Shown here piece after piece: positions 1 through 8,639 of a stretch of 64,000 nucleotides of DNA. The stretch covers positions 1-64,000 of the forward strand of contig JAJKFJ010022614.1 of assembly GCA_027382625.1 (NCBI GenBank), in the 5' to 3' direction. The DNA comes from Tetmemena sp. SeJ-2015 (lineage: Eukaryota > Ciliophora > Spirotrichea > Sporadotrichida > Oxytrichidae). How positions within the stretch are numbered: the stretch's first letter is position 1; each line of letters opens with the position of its first letter. The notes beneath the pieces are model-generated. The model saw only the letters and a program-made list of their open reading frames with translations, searched no databases and was not told the DNA's origin. Both the position numbers and the translations under genes were made by a program.

Positions 1-148
1 AAATTTAACAGCCACTCCACTCAGCTGTCTCTACTCCACACTCCATTAACAATTTCAAACTACTCACAGTTAGTTTTAGATTAAATTAACAATTTTTAAA
101 AATCAATGCTATTATCTTAATATTAATGTTTGTGCTTATTATAATAAA

Positions 149-530
149 TATAGCTGAGAATTTAATAAAAAAGAGAATTAAATAATTGATTTATTAAATT
201 TAAAATCCTTGGCAGTTAAAGTGTGAGCTATTGAGATTAATTTATCACCATTCGAATAAGCATTAAATTCTATGCAACTTTCTTGATTGCAAATGCTTCG
301 TTTGAGGTATGTGGAAAGAGTTATCCCTTGCTAAAGTTTAAGAGCTTCGATAATTTCTTCATTCAGAATATGCAACATCAATACTTCATTTCAGAGTACT
401 CCCTCAGTAAAGGCTGTAGAACAAACTATTCATATAATTTAAGGAGCTATCGAATAAGCCCCATATTGAGGTAGCTACCTCACAATTAAATGCCCAAAAA
501 TTTACAAGACTTCATTTATTATTTTAACTA
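149..530 (+). mobile_element. Family A element, diverged copy (a1)
   Basis: Begins with TATAGCTGAGAATTT, the same end as the better copies at 27895 and 61730, and ends loosely near 530 in a segment resembling the other family end. The middle is diverged, but a stretch around 300-345 (GTGGAAAGAGTTATC) is shared with the minus strand of the copy at 17523, so these two form a subfamily. A perfect 16-bp palindrome, TGAGGTAGCTACCTCA, lies inside at 467-482. A 63-codon standard-code frame here (283-474) is probably a relic of the element frame. Right boundary uncertain. Confidence 0.55.
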
Positions 531-765
531 TATTATGGCGATAATATATATAAGATTTGATAATTCAAATTAATATATCGAAATAAAGAGAGTTAAATAG
601 ATAGATTAAAATTATTTTTTCATTTTATACTTTTGGAATTAAATCTGCCTCATAAATATTTAAAAACACTATCTAAGAATGCTTAAATTTATAATAAGTA
701 TAATATTAATATAAACTTAAAAATTGTTAGAATTAATATTAATTTGGATATGTTTTATAATTAAG

Positions 766-2205
766 TACTTGGGCTGCTGTCCGCCAGACATCCAAAAATT
801 AATTAGTCACCAGAAGATTATGATGTGCCGCCTTCTAAAATTTTGACAACAAGATTCTATCCTATGTTTGGAAGAAATCTATTTCCATATACTCTATTTC
901 CGTTAGCAGCATTCATAGCCAAAAGCATCATTTTATTTCCTCCTGACACCTCTATTCCGCCTACATATACTAAACCATATTTTTAATAAATTCCTTATTA
1001 ATTTATAAATTAAAATCACGAACAATTACTTTTTGATCAAATAAATTTGTAAGTTTATGTTTGAAGTAGGATCATAGTATAATGTTCTTGGAATTGAATC
1101 ATAGCTATTCTGTCTTCTCCAATTTATTAAATATTATTAGCATCATATCTATGATTTATGCTTTTTTTAAATTTACGTTTGAACTAGTCACAGAATAAGA
1201 GGCTAAATTAAAGCTACAAGTTAAAATAGTAGGAATTTTAATTAAAATAAGTGATTGATTAAATTAATAAATGGAGAGTTGCAACTTCGTGTCAGGTGAA
1301 ATCAGAGATTTACCCCTGATCTGCAGTTTGTTCGATTGCTTATCAATAATTAATATGAGTTTCATCTTTAATCATCTTCTTAGCACCTCTCTTCATCGAG
1401 ATATAATTCACGCACTCCTCGTCATCCTCGTTATCGTCATCTTCATCTGAACTAGTGTCGCTTATAATTCTGAAATGAGCACTCCCACACAAAAGTTGCA
1501 AGGATGAAAAGTTCTTAGAATTTAATGATGAATCGAATGGATAATTATTATTTAAATTGGAGACACTTCAACTGCTACTCATTTATTCCATTTTAATTTA
1601 ATTTCTTATTTAATTCTCTTTTTTATTAAATTCTTAGCTATAATGAATTTGGTTTAATTATTTTAGAGTATGGAAGAGATGCCATCCGCAAACTCCGAGT
1701 ATAGGTTGCCCTGAGTTATCTATAACCATAGCGTGGAGGTAAGTAATATCAGATAGTCCAGCATATATTTAGAAGGCCTTAACGACAGCCCCTCCGCTTG
1801 AAGTCACTCGAAGGATTTTATATTAACTTGCTGTAGTCACCCAAAAAAAGTTTTCATCAGTTCAATCGAAAAGTACTTAAACAAAGCTTGAGAAAGGGCT
1901 AAACTTAAAACAATAAATAATTCCAAGATATCTACAAACAATAATTTAGTTGAGTAGTAAGCCAGCCAGTCTAGTTGCTCTGTTAAATAATTGTAAAAGC
2001 CCAGGATAGGTTTGTTAGTTGTTGAAGAATCCTTGTAGCCTTGACCTGCAAAAACAATCCAATACATGATAAATTAGAGAATGATAATTTATTCTCTAAT
2101 TGGGAATGTTTTTGGTAGTTTTGGAGACATCGAAAGAAACAAGATTCACATTTGAGGTTACTCCATTTCCTATGAAAAATGGGTAGTGGTTTCCGCATAA
2201 ATTAG
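766..2205 (-). CDS. Beta-propeller-like protein gene, interrupted (MDS pieces)
   Basis: Read with TAA/TAG as Gln. From high to low coordinates: about 2205-2070 gives a Gly/Asn-rich strand pattern (GNHYPFFIGNGV), 2067-1835 continues after a frame change, 1830-1643 gives VTSSGGAVVKAF and DNSGQPILGVCGW, then family A element a2 (1225-1642) intervenes, and coding resumes with GEDRIAMIQF (about 1120) and VGGIEVSGGNKMML to IFGCLADSSP (965-770). The repeated short beta-strand phrases with Gly-rich turns resemble WD, kelch or PQQ-type propellers, but no exact family is recognised. One frame change falls in an A run at 1842-1848 and could be a sequence error or a tiny IES. The 3' end and start codon are not resolved. 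Coding here is inferred from composition, not from a known homologue. Confidence 0.5.
1225..1642 (-). mobile_element. Family A element (a2) inside a gene
   Basis: 418 bp. The left end AATAGTAGGAATTTTAATT and the right end (read on minus) TATAGCTAAGAATTT match the two ends of other family members and the form TAYAGYNR. On the minus strand it keeps the family reading frame: SAHFRIISDTSSDEDD, an acidic run, CVNYIS, then KMIKDETHINY and TGA. It lies between two coding segments of the propeller-like gene, where an internal eliminated sequence would be expected. This is the clearest copy for arguing that the family behaves as IES in this germline. Confidence 0.8.
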
Positions 2206-2499
2206 CTTACCTAAAATAAATATTAATCAGCAAATTATCATAGTATAATCAACTTAATCAAAATTTGATAATTTAAAGTAAAATCTATTCTTATATAACT
2301 GGTTAATTTTATAATACAATGTTTCAATAATTATGGATTTTTCACATACTTAAAATTCTTATAAATAAATGCAATTTTATTTAAATAAAGTAGAATTATT
2401 TCTAACATAAGGATAATAGATTTGAGTGCTTGATTTCATAAGCATAAAATATTTTAGAATCTCAAGAAGATAAATCTAAATCCTCTTCCTCTCTTACCC

Positions 2500-3560
2500 T
2501 TGACAATAAAAACTTAAGTTGATAAGTATGAAAGTTCTGATAACAAAAGGTAATAGGCAAGTTCGAGCTTATGTCAATTTTATGTCTTAGGATGAACTTT
2601 TAATATGCTTCAGATAACTTAAGGACATCTTTGATTAACAAGTTAGAAAAAGAGAGACGATGATTTTATTAACTTATCAATTAAGATTTCAAAAGATAAA
2701 TCTAATTACTATAGGAATCATGCTCATTCAGTTAAATCTCTCTCATTATTATAAGGAATATTCCCAAAAATATTTTTCTAGATTAAAAACTCACACCAAT
2801 CTATTCTCATATCCTCACTGACAAGCAGAAACTGAACTAAATAGTTAGGAAATTATGATGAATCATTTATTAAGAGAAGCTCTTTATTAAGGAGAGAAAT
2901 TCTTGGAAGCGATGGTCTTGTGTTGAGCGAAAGCGCTTTAATATAAAGTGAATTCTCCGTTACTTTTTCTGAATACGCTAGGTAGTTACTGAAATCTATT
3001 TTGAAACGCTTGATTGAAGTGATGATGGTATGTCGCCTAAGAAGCATTGTTAGACTAATCTACAAAAGAGGTAACCATTCTTGACTTTGCATGGAGTAAA
3101 GGAATCTATCTTTATTTCTATTCACCTGACACAAAATCTAACTCAAAAAGTATTATAAACAATCTATTTTTAAATGAAAAACTTAGTTTCAGTTTTCTTT
3201 GATCTTCTATCTACACCTTCGAATTCCATACTCTTGTTATTCTTTTCAATCCATTTAAATTATGACTTATAGTTTATTAAGTTACTTAAATCCTGCCTTC
3301 GACAGAATGAGACAAATGAATTCTTGAAAATTCTTACTCCTAAACTGTAGCTCTTTTTAAGCTCATTGTTTACAAAATAAAAGAGTTGGAGCGTTACTAA
3401 ACTTTGTATGTTTGAGGTGTTAAACATTGATTGAGGGAGGTTGCATAATAGTTGAGCAATACTTCCTTTGCTTTTGCTCTTAATATAGTTGCTAGCTAGT
3501 TTAATTCATTCTCATCGCTTGCAAGAACTGCTATAGTTAATTAAGCTATGATTGTAAATT
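2500..3560 (+). CDS. Coding stretches of an interrupted plus-strand gene (5' part)
   Basis: Several TGA-free stretches with protein-like composition follow each other in changing frames: VLITKGNRQVRAYVNF (from about 2530), SFIKRSSLLRREILGSD (about 2860-3050), EVTILDFAWSKGIYLYFYS (about 3078-3185), LLKSCLRQNETNEFLKIL (about 3180-3435) and EVAQQLSNTSFAFALNIV (about 3445-3555). Changes of frame without long gaps suggest small IESs or introns. The stretches lie just upstream of, and on the same strand as, the coding region from 3642, so they may be one gene. No family recognised. Because TGA-only frames are long by chance in AT-rich DNA, exact extents are weak. Confidence 0.35.
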
Positions 3561-3641
3561 GAACAGTTTAATCAATTTAAGTAATAATTACTAATTAAAT
3601 TTAAGCTATATTTTAAATAATTCTGAGCAGATGCTTAATGA

Positions 3642-4625
3642 TTTGTACTCGAGGAAGGAACTGAAAATGGCTTTGATTCTTATCCATTATAGGATGAATA
3701 CGAATGCAGAATCGGAGGTAAGAGATATTTGAGATAAATTGAATAGTAGACTGTGAGTGAAGACCTGATGTTCAGAAGGTTAACGCCTAGATGAGTCAAT
3801 TTTTACTCCTAAGTTCGAAACCCACTGGTAAAACCTTTTTTGAATTTTTTTCTGACTTATATATTTAACAGCAACAGCAATAGCAATAGTAACAGTAGCA
3901 ATAGTAAAAATATTTGAAGACATAAATAAGACGATGATGAGGAAGAGGAAGATGAGGAATTTTAATTAGCGGAAGAATAGTTTGAAAATCGGAAAAGTTT
4001 GAAAATAAATAAGGAATGTTTACAAAAAGTGAAATTCAAAGCTGATGTAGTTAGTCTCGAAAGTACGCTATTAAAAATCAAGGCAGTTATAAATTTAGAG
4101 ATGTCTTTATTAATTAAACCATCAGATCTTTTATACATCTCTTTTTAAAAATCTCTCTAATCCATTCATATTCTACCTATAATAATTCATAAATTTACAC
4201 AAAGAAAATAGAGCATTGATGAAGCCTTCAGATGTTTTTCTACCGTTTGGATCTAAATTGACTTTCAAGGTTGTATTTGAAGATAGATTGCCATAGGCGT
4301 AAGCCTGGCTTGGATTATATTCATTATTCTTTTCTGTAATTAAGAAGCTAGAAGTATTCTTGACTGAGTGAGTATTTTAATTGAGTATGTTATTAATCGC
4401 ATTTCTGGACTAGTTGATACTTGTGAACTAACCATGAGATTAAAATGTTTAGCAAAAACAATAAGAAGTAAAGTTTAATTATTAGATGAATCAAACGACT
4501 TGCCTAATATCTTTCTACTCAAGTTTACTCCATTAGCTTTAGAGTATCTACCATTGGTGAGAGAGTCCTCTGTGCTTTTTCTGAGTGTGAATAGCTAATA
4601 TTTTCTCAACTTATTTATGCAAAAT
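3642..4625 (+). CDS. Gene with conserved intron, Asn/Ser tract, acidic helix and two candidate IESs
   Basis: Reads ENGFDSYPLQDEYECRIGG, then an intron candidate of about 45 bp (GTAAAACC to TTTAACAG, about 3828-3872), an Asn/Ser tract, an acidic run DDDEEEEDEE (about 3930-3957) and a charged helix LAEEQFENRKSLK. The frame then breaks at TCAGAT (4122-4127) and is restored at the second TCAGAT (4228-4233), implying a 106-bp IES; a second break is cured by removing 17 bp between GAGT repeats (4366-4382), giving VFLTEYVINRISGLVDTCEL. The rest (LTMRLKCLAKTIRSK, ALEYLPLVRESSVLF) is Leu-rich. An in-frame TGA lies just before the acidic run, so either the copy is damaged or another segment is removed there. 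A diverged relative lies at 51600-51900. Function unknown; the 3' end is not defined. Confidence 0.55.
4122..4227 (+). other. Candidate IES, pointer TCAGAT, 106 bp
   Basis: Two TCAGAT copies (4122-4127, 4228-4233) both fall on the same codon phase in flanking coding sequence, while the AT-rich interval shifts the frame by one. Joining at the pointer gives a continuous frame (LLIKPSD then VFLPFGSKL). This is the usual MDS-IES signature of hypotrich germline genes. Confidence 0.6.
4366..4382 (+). other. Candidate 17-bp IES, pointer GAGT
   Basis: GAGT at 4366-4369 and 4383-4386 flank 17 bp that contain an in-frame TGA. Removing 17 bp joins FLT and EYVINRISG in one frame. A very small IES is the simplest reading, though a chance repeat of four bases cannot be excluded. 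Confidence 0.45.
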
Positions 4626-4689
4626 CTTATAACATAATAGATCAATTCTTATTGTAAATTATTCAAATTCAGTCAATTTCTCACATTAA

Positions 4690-5729
4690 ATGGAAAAGCT
4701 CTAGCAAACAGAAAAATAAGATCAGAAAGAGGAAGTTAAAGAAACCTTTCTGATGCGCTTTTTAAGAATCCCTTAAAAAGAGTTCCCTATATAAAATCCA
4801 ATCGATTACTAAATTAGCGAGGGAGGTTCAACCATAAAATTCCATACAGCTGAATATCCTCATGAAGGGGAGTTCAAGGGAGTTATTTTCTTTGTACCTG
4901 GTTATGGAGAATATGTAGACTATTTTGGAACATTCTTTGAGCCAATTGCCAAATAAGGATACAGAATTTTAGGCTTTGATAGAAGAGGATTCGGCAAAAG
5001 TGAAGGAGTGCGAGGAGATGTTGGAGACACCCCAGTTGAGGATATTCTCAGATTTATAGATCTTGCTATCACTTCATTCAAACTAGAATCGGTTAAGAAA
5101 TACATCTTCGGAATTTCGATGGGATCACTTTTGAGCACTCTATAAGTTAATTCTTTTGAATATCATTCTTGTAATTTCTTTTTCTTATTTATGCACTAGA
5201 GTTGTATAGTTGCGACCAGACTTATTTGATGGAGCAATCTTCACTGTTCCATGGTATCAAAGTCATGATACCCTCTAAGTAGGAGTTTTTAAAAGACTAG
5301 CTTTGAGAGGCTTGGCCAGAGTTTTTAGAAATAAAACGCTTCCAAGAATAGCTAGAAGCGAGGAGTTTGAGGAATTTTTCTAATATAGAATGACTAATGA
5401 CAAACTACTATTTCCTTTGATTACATATCACACGATCAATACAATGCTCAATATTTATTTTAGATGAAGATATAGATTAAAGAAATATCCAAGATGAAGT
5501 TAGGGCAAATCTTGACAAAGTTAAAATACCAGTATTGCTTGCTTTAGTAGGACAAGAGATACTAGTCTCTAATAAAGTAGCTGATGAATACTTTTTACAG
5601 CTTTCAAATAAGCAAAATGAAAGAATTTTCTATGAAGAAAGCGTCCACAACCTCTACACTCAAGATGGCTAGTATCAACCTATGCAAAAAGACACAATGA
5701 AATGGCTCGATAAGATACAGTCAAAATGA
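4690..5729 (+). CDS. Monoacylglycerol-lipase-like alpha/beta hydrolase
   Basis: Start ATG 4690 (MEKLQQTEKQDQK), stop TGA 5727-5729, with six or more in-frame TAA/TAG read as Gln. The fold is shown by VIFFVPGYGEYVDYF (oxyanion region), YRILGFDRRGFGKSEG, and the nucleophile elbow FGISMGS (G-x-S-x-G). A 64-bp intron (5146-5209, GTTAATT to TTGTATAG) is followed by LRPDLFDGAIFTVPW. Near 5462 the frame shifts by one base, restored as DEDIDQRNIQDEV; a tiny IES, non-canonical intron or error is possible. The C-terminal part has KIPVLLALVGQEILVS, where the family usually has an acidic residue in the triad, and VHNLYTQ with the likely catalytic His. Expected role: hydrolysis of lipid esters. It converges on the neighbouring minus-strand gene. 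Confidence 0.85.
5146..5209 (+). other. Spliceosomal intron, 64 bp
   Basis: GT at 5146 and AG at 5208-5209 enclose AT-rich DNA. Splicing joins SLLSTLQ to LRPDLFDGAIF in frame, matching the order of the alpha/beta hydrolase fold. Confidence 0.7.
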
Positions 5730-6373
5730 TTTATCAGTCTCTGTGACGTCTATACTTATTTTAATACGAGACTAATTTCCACAATAATAGATTTAATCCA
5801 ATTTGAAACACGTCATATTTTACTCATTTTTATAAATTATCAACTTATCTGGAGTATCTTCATTATAAAGGGTTTGCTTTTCATCGGAGTATTCAAAGTT
5901 CTTAATTTGTCTTGATAATCTCTCTTTAGACAAATTAATTCTAGTTGACTAGCCGCCCACTTGCATATTGAGTTACCCCTTTTGGCTAATTGTATTTAAA
6001 CTCTTAATTTCATCATTTATTGAGTCTTGCAATTATTCATCTATGTAATTCCCTTATAGCAGATTATTTAATCTCTTCTATGACTTCGTATTTAATTCTA
6101 ATAACCCTGCTTCAGTAAGGTAAGTCTCGTTATCGTTGTCTCTTTCTTCAGCATCTATTTGAAATTAAGAATTTAATATAAAGCATTATTTTGTTATTTG
6201 GAATGTCGAATTATGATTCTCCAAATCGTTTGCTAAAGGTGACGTCTGTTCCTAATAGGTTACGATTGTCGTTAATTAGGTAGGTTGTAGAAAGCAGAAA
6301 TTAATCAACGCAAAGAATCAAGATAGTTGAAAGAGGTAGAGGAAGTCTGGGAGGAAGTGAAAGTCAACTCCAT
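5721..6373 (-). CDS. Unknown small protein, convergent with the hydrolase gene
   Basis: Starts at ATG 6373 (MELTFTSSQTSSTSF), has a 58-bp intron (6252-6309, GTTGATT to TATTAG) and a 31-bp candidate IES with TATTT/AAATA repeats (6156-6160, 6187-6191). With both removed the frame is continuous through SKRFGESQFDIPNN, DAEERDNDNETYLTEAG, QKRLNNLLQGNYIDEQLQ, MQVGGQSTRINLSKERL to a TGA at 5723-5721. The product is about 185-190 residues, hydrophilic and mostly helical, with many Gln encoded by TAA/TAG. No family recognised. Its stop overlaps that of the hydrolase gene on the other strand: TCAAAATGA (5721-5729) holds both. The pair may form one two-gene macronuclear chromosome. That three independent corrections give one clean frame is good support. 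Confidence 0.7.
6161..6191 (-). other. Candidate 31-bp IES, pointer TATTT
   Basis: TATTT at 6156-6160 and 6187-6191 flank 31 bp of AT-rich DNA. Without removal the minus-strand frame hits TGA; removing one repeat plus the interval joins DIPNNKI to DAEERDND. Confidence 0.65.
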
Positions 6374-6419
6374 CTTTGTTTTAAGAATGTTTTTGAATTA
6401 ATCTTGAATTAATAATATC

Positions 6420-7200
6420 TAAGTCGAGGTGGCAGCCACCTTTAATTAAAAAGTGGTCGATTAATTTTTAAGACATTGGAGTGGCTGGCGATTAATTTTT
6501 AATGTGATCAGAGTTTGAAGAGTGATTGGACTTTAATTAAGAATTCACTGACTCGTCTTCTGGCACTAGTGCTGTACTACTACTACTACTACTACTACTA
6601 CTCCCCCCCCCTCATAAAACGAGTCAGTGAAATAAAAAAGAACTTGTATTAAGTTATTCTACTTCCGCAATTAACTTCTATCTTGAGCTATTAGAAATTA
6701 TTGATTAAAAATTAATTTGATAATAAACTTGGCATAATGATTAAATTTAGAGTACTCTATTGTAGTTTACCTTCTTAATTATAGCTGCGCCTTATGAATT
6801 ATTAATTTTTTAATATTTAGATATGCAGAAGGAGTGACTTTGATAGATGAGTGACTCTCAGTTAAAGGCTTGGGAGTGTTATAGTTAGTAGTATAATCAT
6901 TATTGCTGATTTATTTATTAGAGTAAAGAAGTCTCTTATTATTTATACAGAGCGTAGTCATCTATTAATTAACATTGCTAACTAATAATCTATATTTAAA
7001 AAAAGTAATATATTTTTAAGCTTTAGCATCCATTAAAGAGCATAAGCTCTCTTTTTGATACTTTCATCATTCACTTCAGAGGGCAAATTAACCACATAAA
7101 AAATAAATAGTCATTTTGCTTTATACAAACGATACTTATCTTTTTCAAAGATTCTTGATTAATTCATATAATCCAAATAAATTGAAAAAGATATATAGAA
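6420..7200. other. AT-rich spacer with hairpin and (TAC)n tract
   Basis: No convincing gene. It contains a 7-bp inverted pair AGGTGGC/GCCACCT near 6427-6441, two copies of CGATTAATTTTTAA (about 6459, 6501), and a perfect 13-bp inverted repeat TTCACTGACTCGT / ACGAGTCAGTGAA (6544-6556, 6619-6631) enclosing (TAC)n and a run of C (6572-6612). The rest is low-complexity AT DNA. Confidence 0.6.
6544..6631. repeat. 88-bp hairpin enclosing (TAC)n-C8 tract
   Basis: Perfect 13-bp arms at 6544-6556 and 6619-6631. The loop holds about ten TAC units followed by eight or so C. A shorter CTACTACTACT tract occurs at 58809-58822. Confidence 0.85.
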
Positions 7201-7211
7201 TTAATTTTTTA

Positions 7212-8058
7212 TCAAAACAATAACTAAGCAGTCCCTCCAGATCTTGAGACTTAGGAGGCATTTTAATGAATTAATTATTTTAAAATCTTCATTATCAATT
7301 ATAATGAATAGAGAGAAGTCTTTTTGAAAGTGTTGATCAAAAAGTTCTCAGGGTTTTCATCATCTTTAAATATAAAGCATGCATAATTTTTTTAAAATCT
7401 AGTTTTGTACCTTTAGGCTGCATCTTCAAAACTGAGTTTCTGTAGTATATCTATGAATAGTATTAGTCACTGTGATGTTTTGTTTCTTCATTAAGAGGAA
7501 CAGAGTTATCTGCAGCGTTATTTATTTTCCGCTTGCATTCAACCTGATGCAATTCGTGGAGGAAGGTACCCTCAGGGGCCTGACTCAAGTAATCTGCATT
7601 TCCGCTTTTCTCATATTATAGTATCTCCTTTTTACACAGAGATTTCAAGCTTCTTAATTAATAAATATGCAATTGTGGCATATTTGCATTTTGCTTCTGG
7701 TCACTTGCTTTATGAAGTTAGGTTCAGGATTTTTCTCAAAGTAGTGAAAATCCTGAGGAGGATACATTCATAAAGAATTTTTAAGTAGCAAAATACAGAA
7801 CAAATAAAATAATTTATTTTTTAATATAATGATTGAGGTCACGAAGCAATCAGGAATATTCAAATGATGAGAGAAAAAGATCTGGGGCTGCTGCCCTGCT
7901 TTTCATAAGATAAATATAAAAGAGGCAAAAGAGTTTATTTTCTTGCCCTACGATATAATTCGACTTTATTCTAGGTGCTCTCTTATTAAGTCTTAATGAA
8001 AATTATATTAAAGAACCTCTTCTTCAGATAAATAAATGATGACTTCGCTATCTTCCAT
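7212..8058 (-). CDS. Interrupted gene for an unknown hydrophilic protein
   Basis: Start at ATG 8058: MEDSEVIIYLSEEEVLQ, continuing to about 7905. After an AT-rich break, coding resumes at about 7770 (MYPPQDFHYFEKNPEPNF, QVTRSKMQICHNC), then in another frame from about 7625 (SGNADYLSQAPEGTFLH, VECKRKINNAADNSV, MQPK). A 47-bp intron (7364-7410, GTACAAAA to TTTAAAG) joins MQPK to DDENPENFLINTFKK, and the frame ends QVSRSGGTAQLLF and TGA at 7214-7212. Start, intron and stop give a coherent gene of about 200 residues with at least two further interruptions, probably IESs. CHNC could be half a zinc site but no partner is seen. No family recognised. Confidence 0.6.
7364..7410 (-). other. Intron, 47 bp
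   Basis: On the minus strand GTACAAAACTAG to TATTTAAAG. Splicing converts a frame ending in TGA into QPKDDENPENFLIN, which stays open to the gene end. Confidence 0.6.
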
Positions 8059-8199
8059 TTATTCTGCAGGTGCCAAATCTGAACCAGATTAAGCAGTTTT
8101 AAAAATAAAGTTTGAAGAGGAATGAATTAAGTCATTAAAAATCCAAAACACAATAATATGATAAGAAAGTGAAAATAAAATGTGTATAATTAATTTCTT

Positions 8200-8625
8200 T
8201 ATTAATACTTATAATCATGCGAGTTAAACGAGAAATTACTAAAAAATAACTACACAACCTATCTCAGTTTCATTTTGAATCCAAGGTAGAGATGAAGTCA
8301 CTCCATCGCAAAAATGTGAGAGTGCCACACTATACTCTCGCATTTGAAAGTTGCTTTGCAGATGAGAAAGTTAGAGTTGCAGCTGTTCCTCATTCGCACT
8401 TCTAAGTTTCAAGATGTGCACTATCAATTATTTGATTGATCCTCACAACTCTTCGCCACTTAGCGCACTCTCAGTTTGGAGTAGCGCGCGAAGATCTTCC
8501 ATAGATAGTTTCCTTATCTCAAGATCTCTCGTAGACTGTAGCAAACATCTATCGTTGAAATGGCATAACGTACAAATACAATACATATTTTGCATATTTT
8601 ACCTGAAAATTTAACTAGCAATGCT
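8200..8625 (-). pseudogene. Family B coiled-coil coding repeat (B1)
   Basis: One minus-strand frame, broken by a single TGA, reads RDLEIRKLSMEDLRALLQ, ESALSGEEL, stop, then LIVHILKLRSANEEQLQLQ, LSHLQSNFQMREYSVALSH and SSLPWIQNETEIGC. The heptad-like Leu spacing suggests a coiled coil. Related but more decayed copies occur at 19440-19640 and 45600-46040, so this is a dispersed repeat carrying a former gene rather than a single-copy gene. Boundaries unclear. Confidence 0.55.
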
Positions 8626-8639
8626 AAATTAAGAGTATA

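Noticed and set aside
2863..3687. A 274-codon minus-strand frame without TGA (MDKNQSHFQFLPRV...).
   Set aside because: With TGA as the only stop, frames of this length arise often by chance in AT-rich DNA. The opposite strand has several better protein-like stretches in the same interval.
3780..3830. tRNA-like TTCGAAA loop.
   Set aside because: The flanking bases do not form a T stem, and no acceptor or anticodon arm fits.
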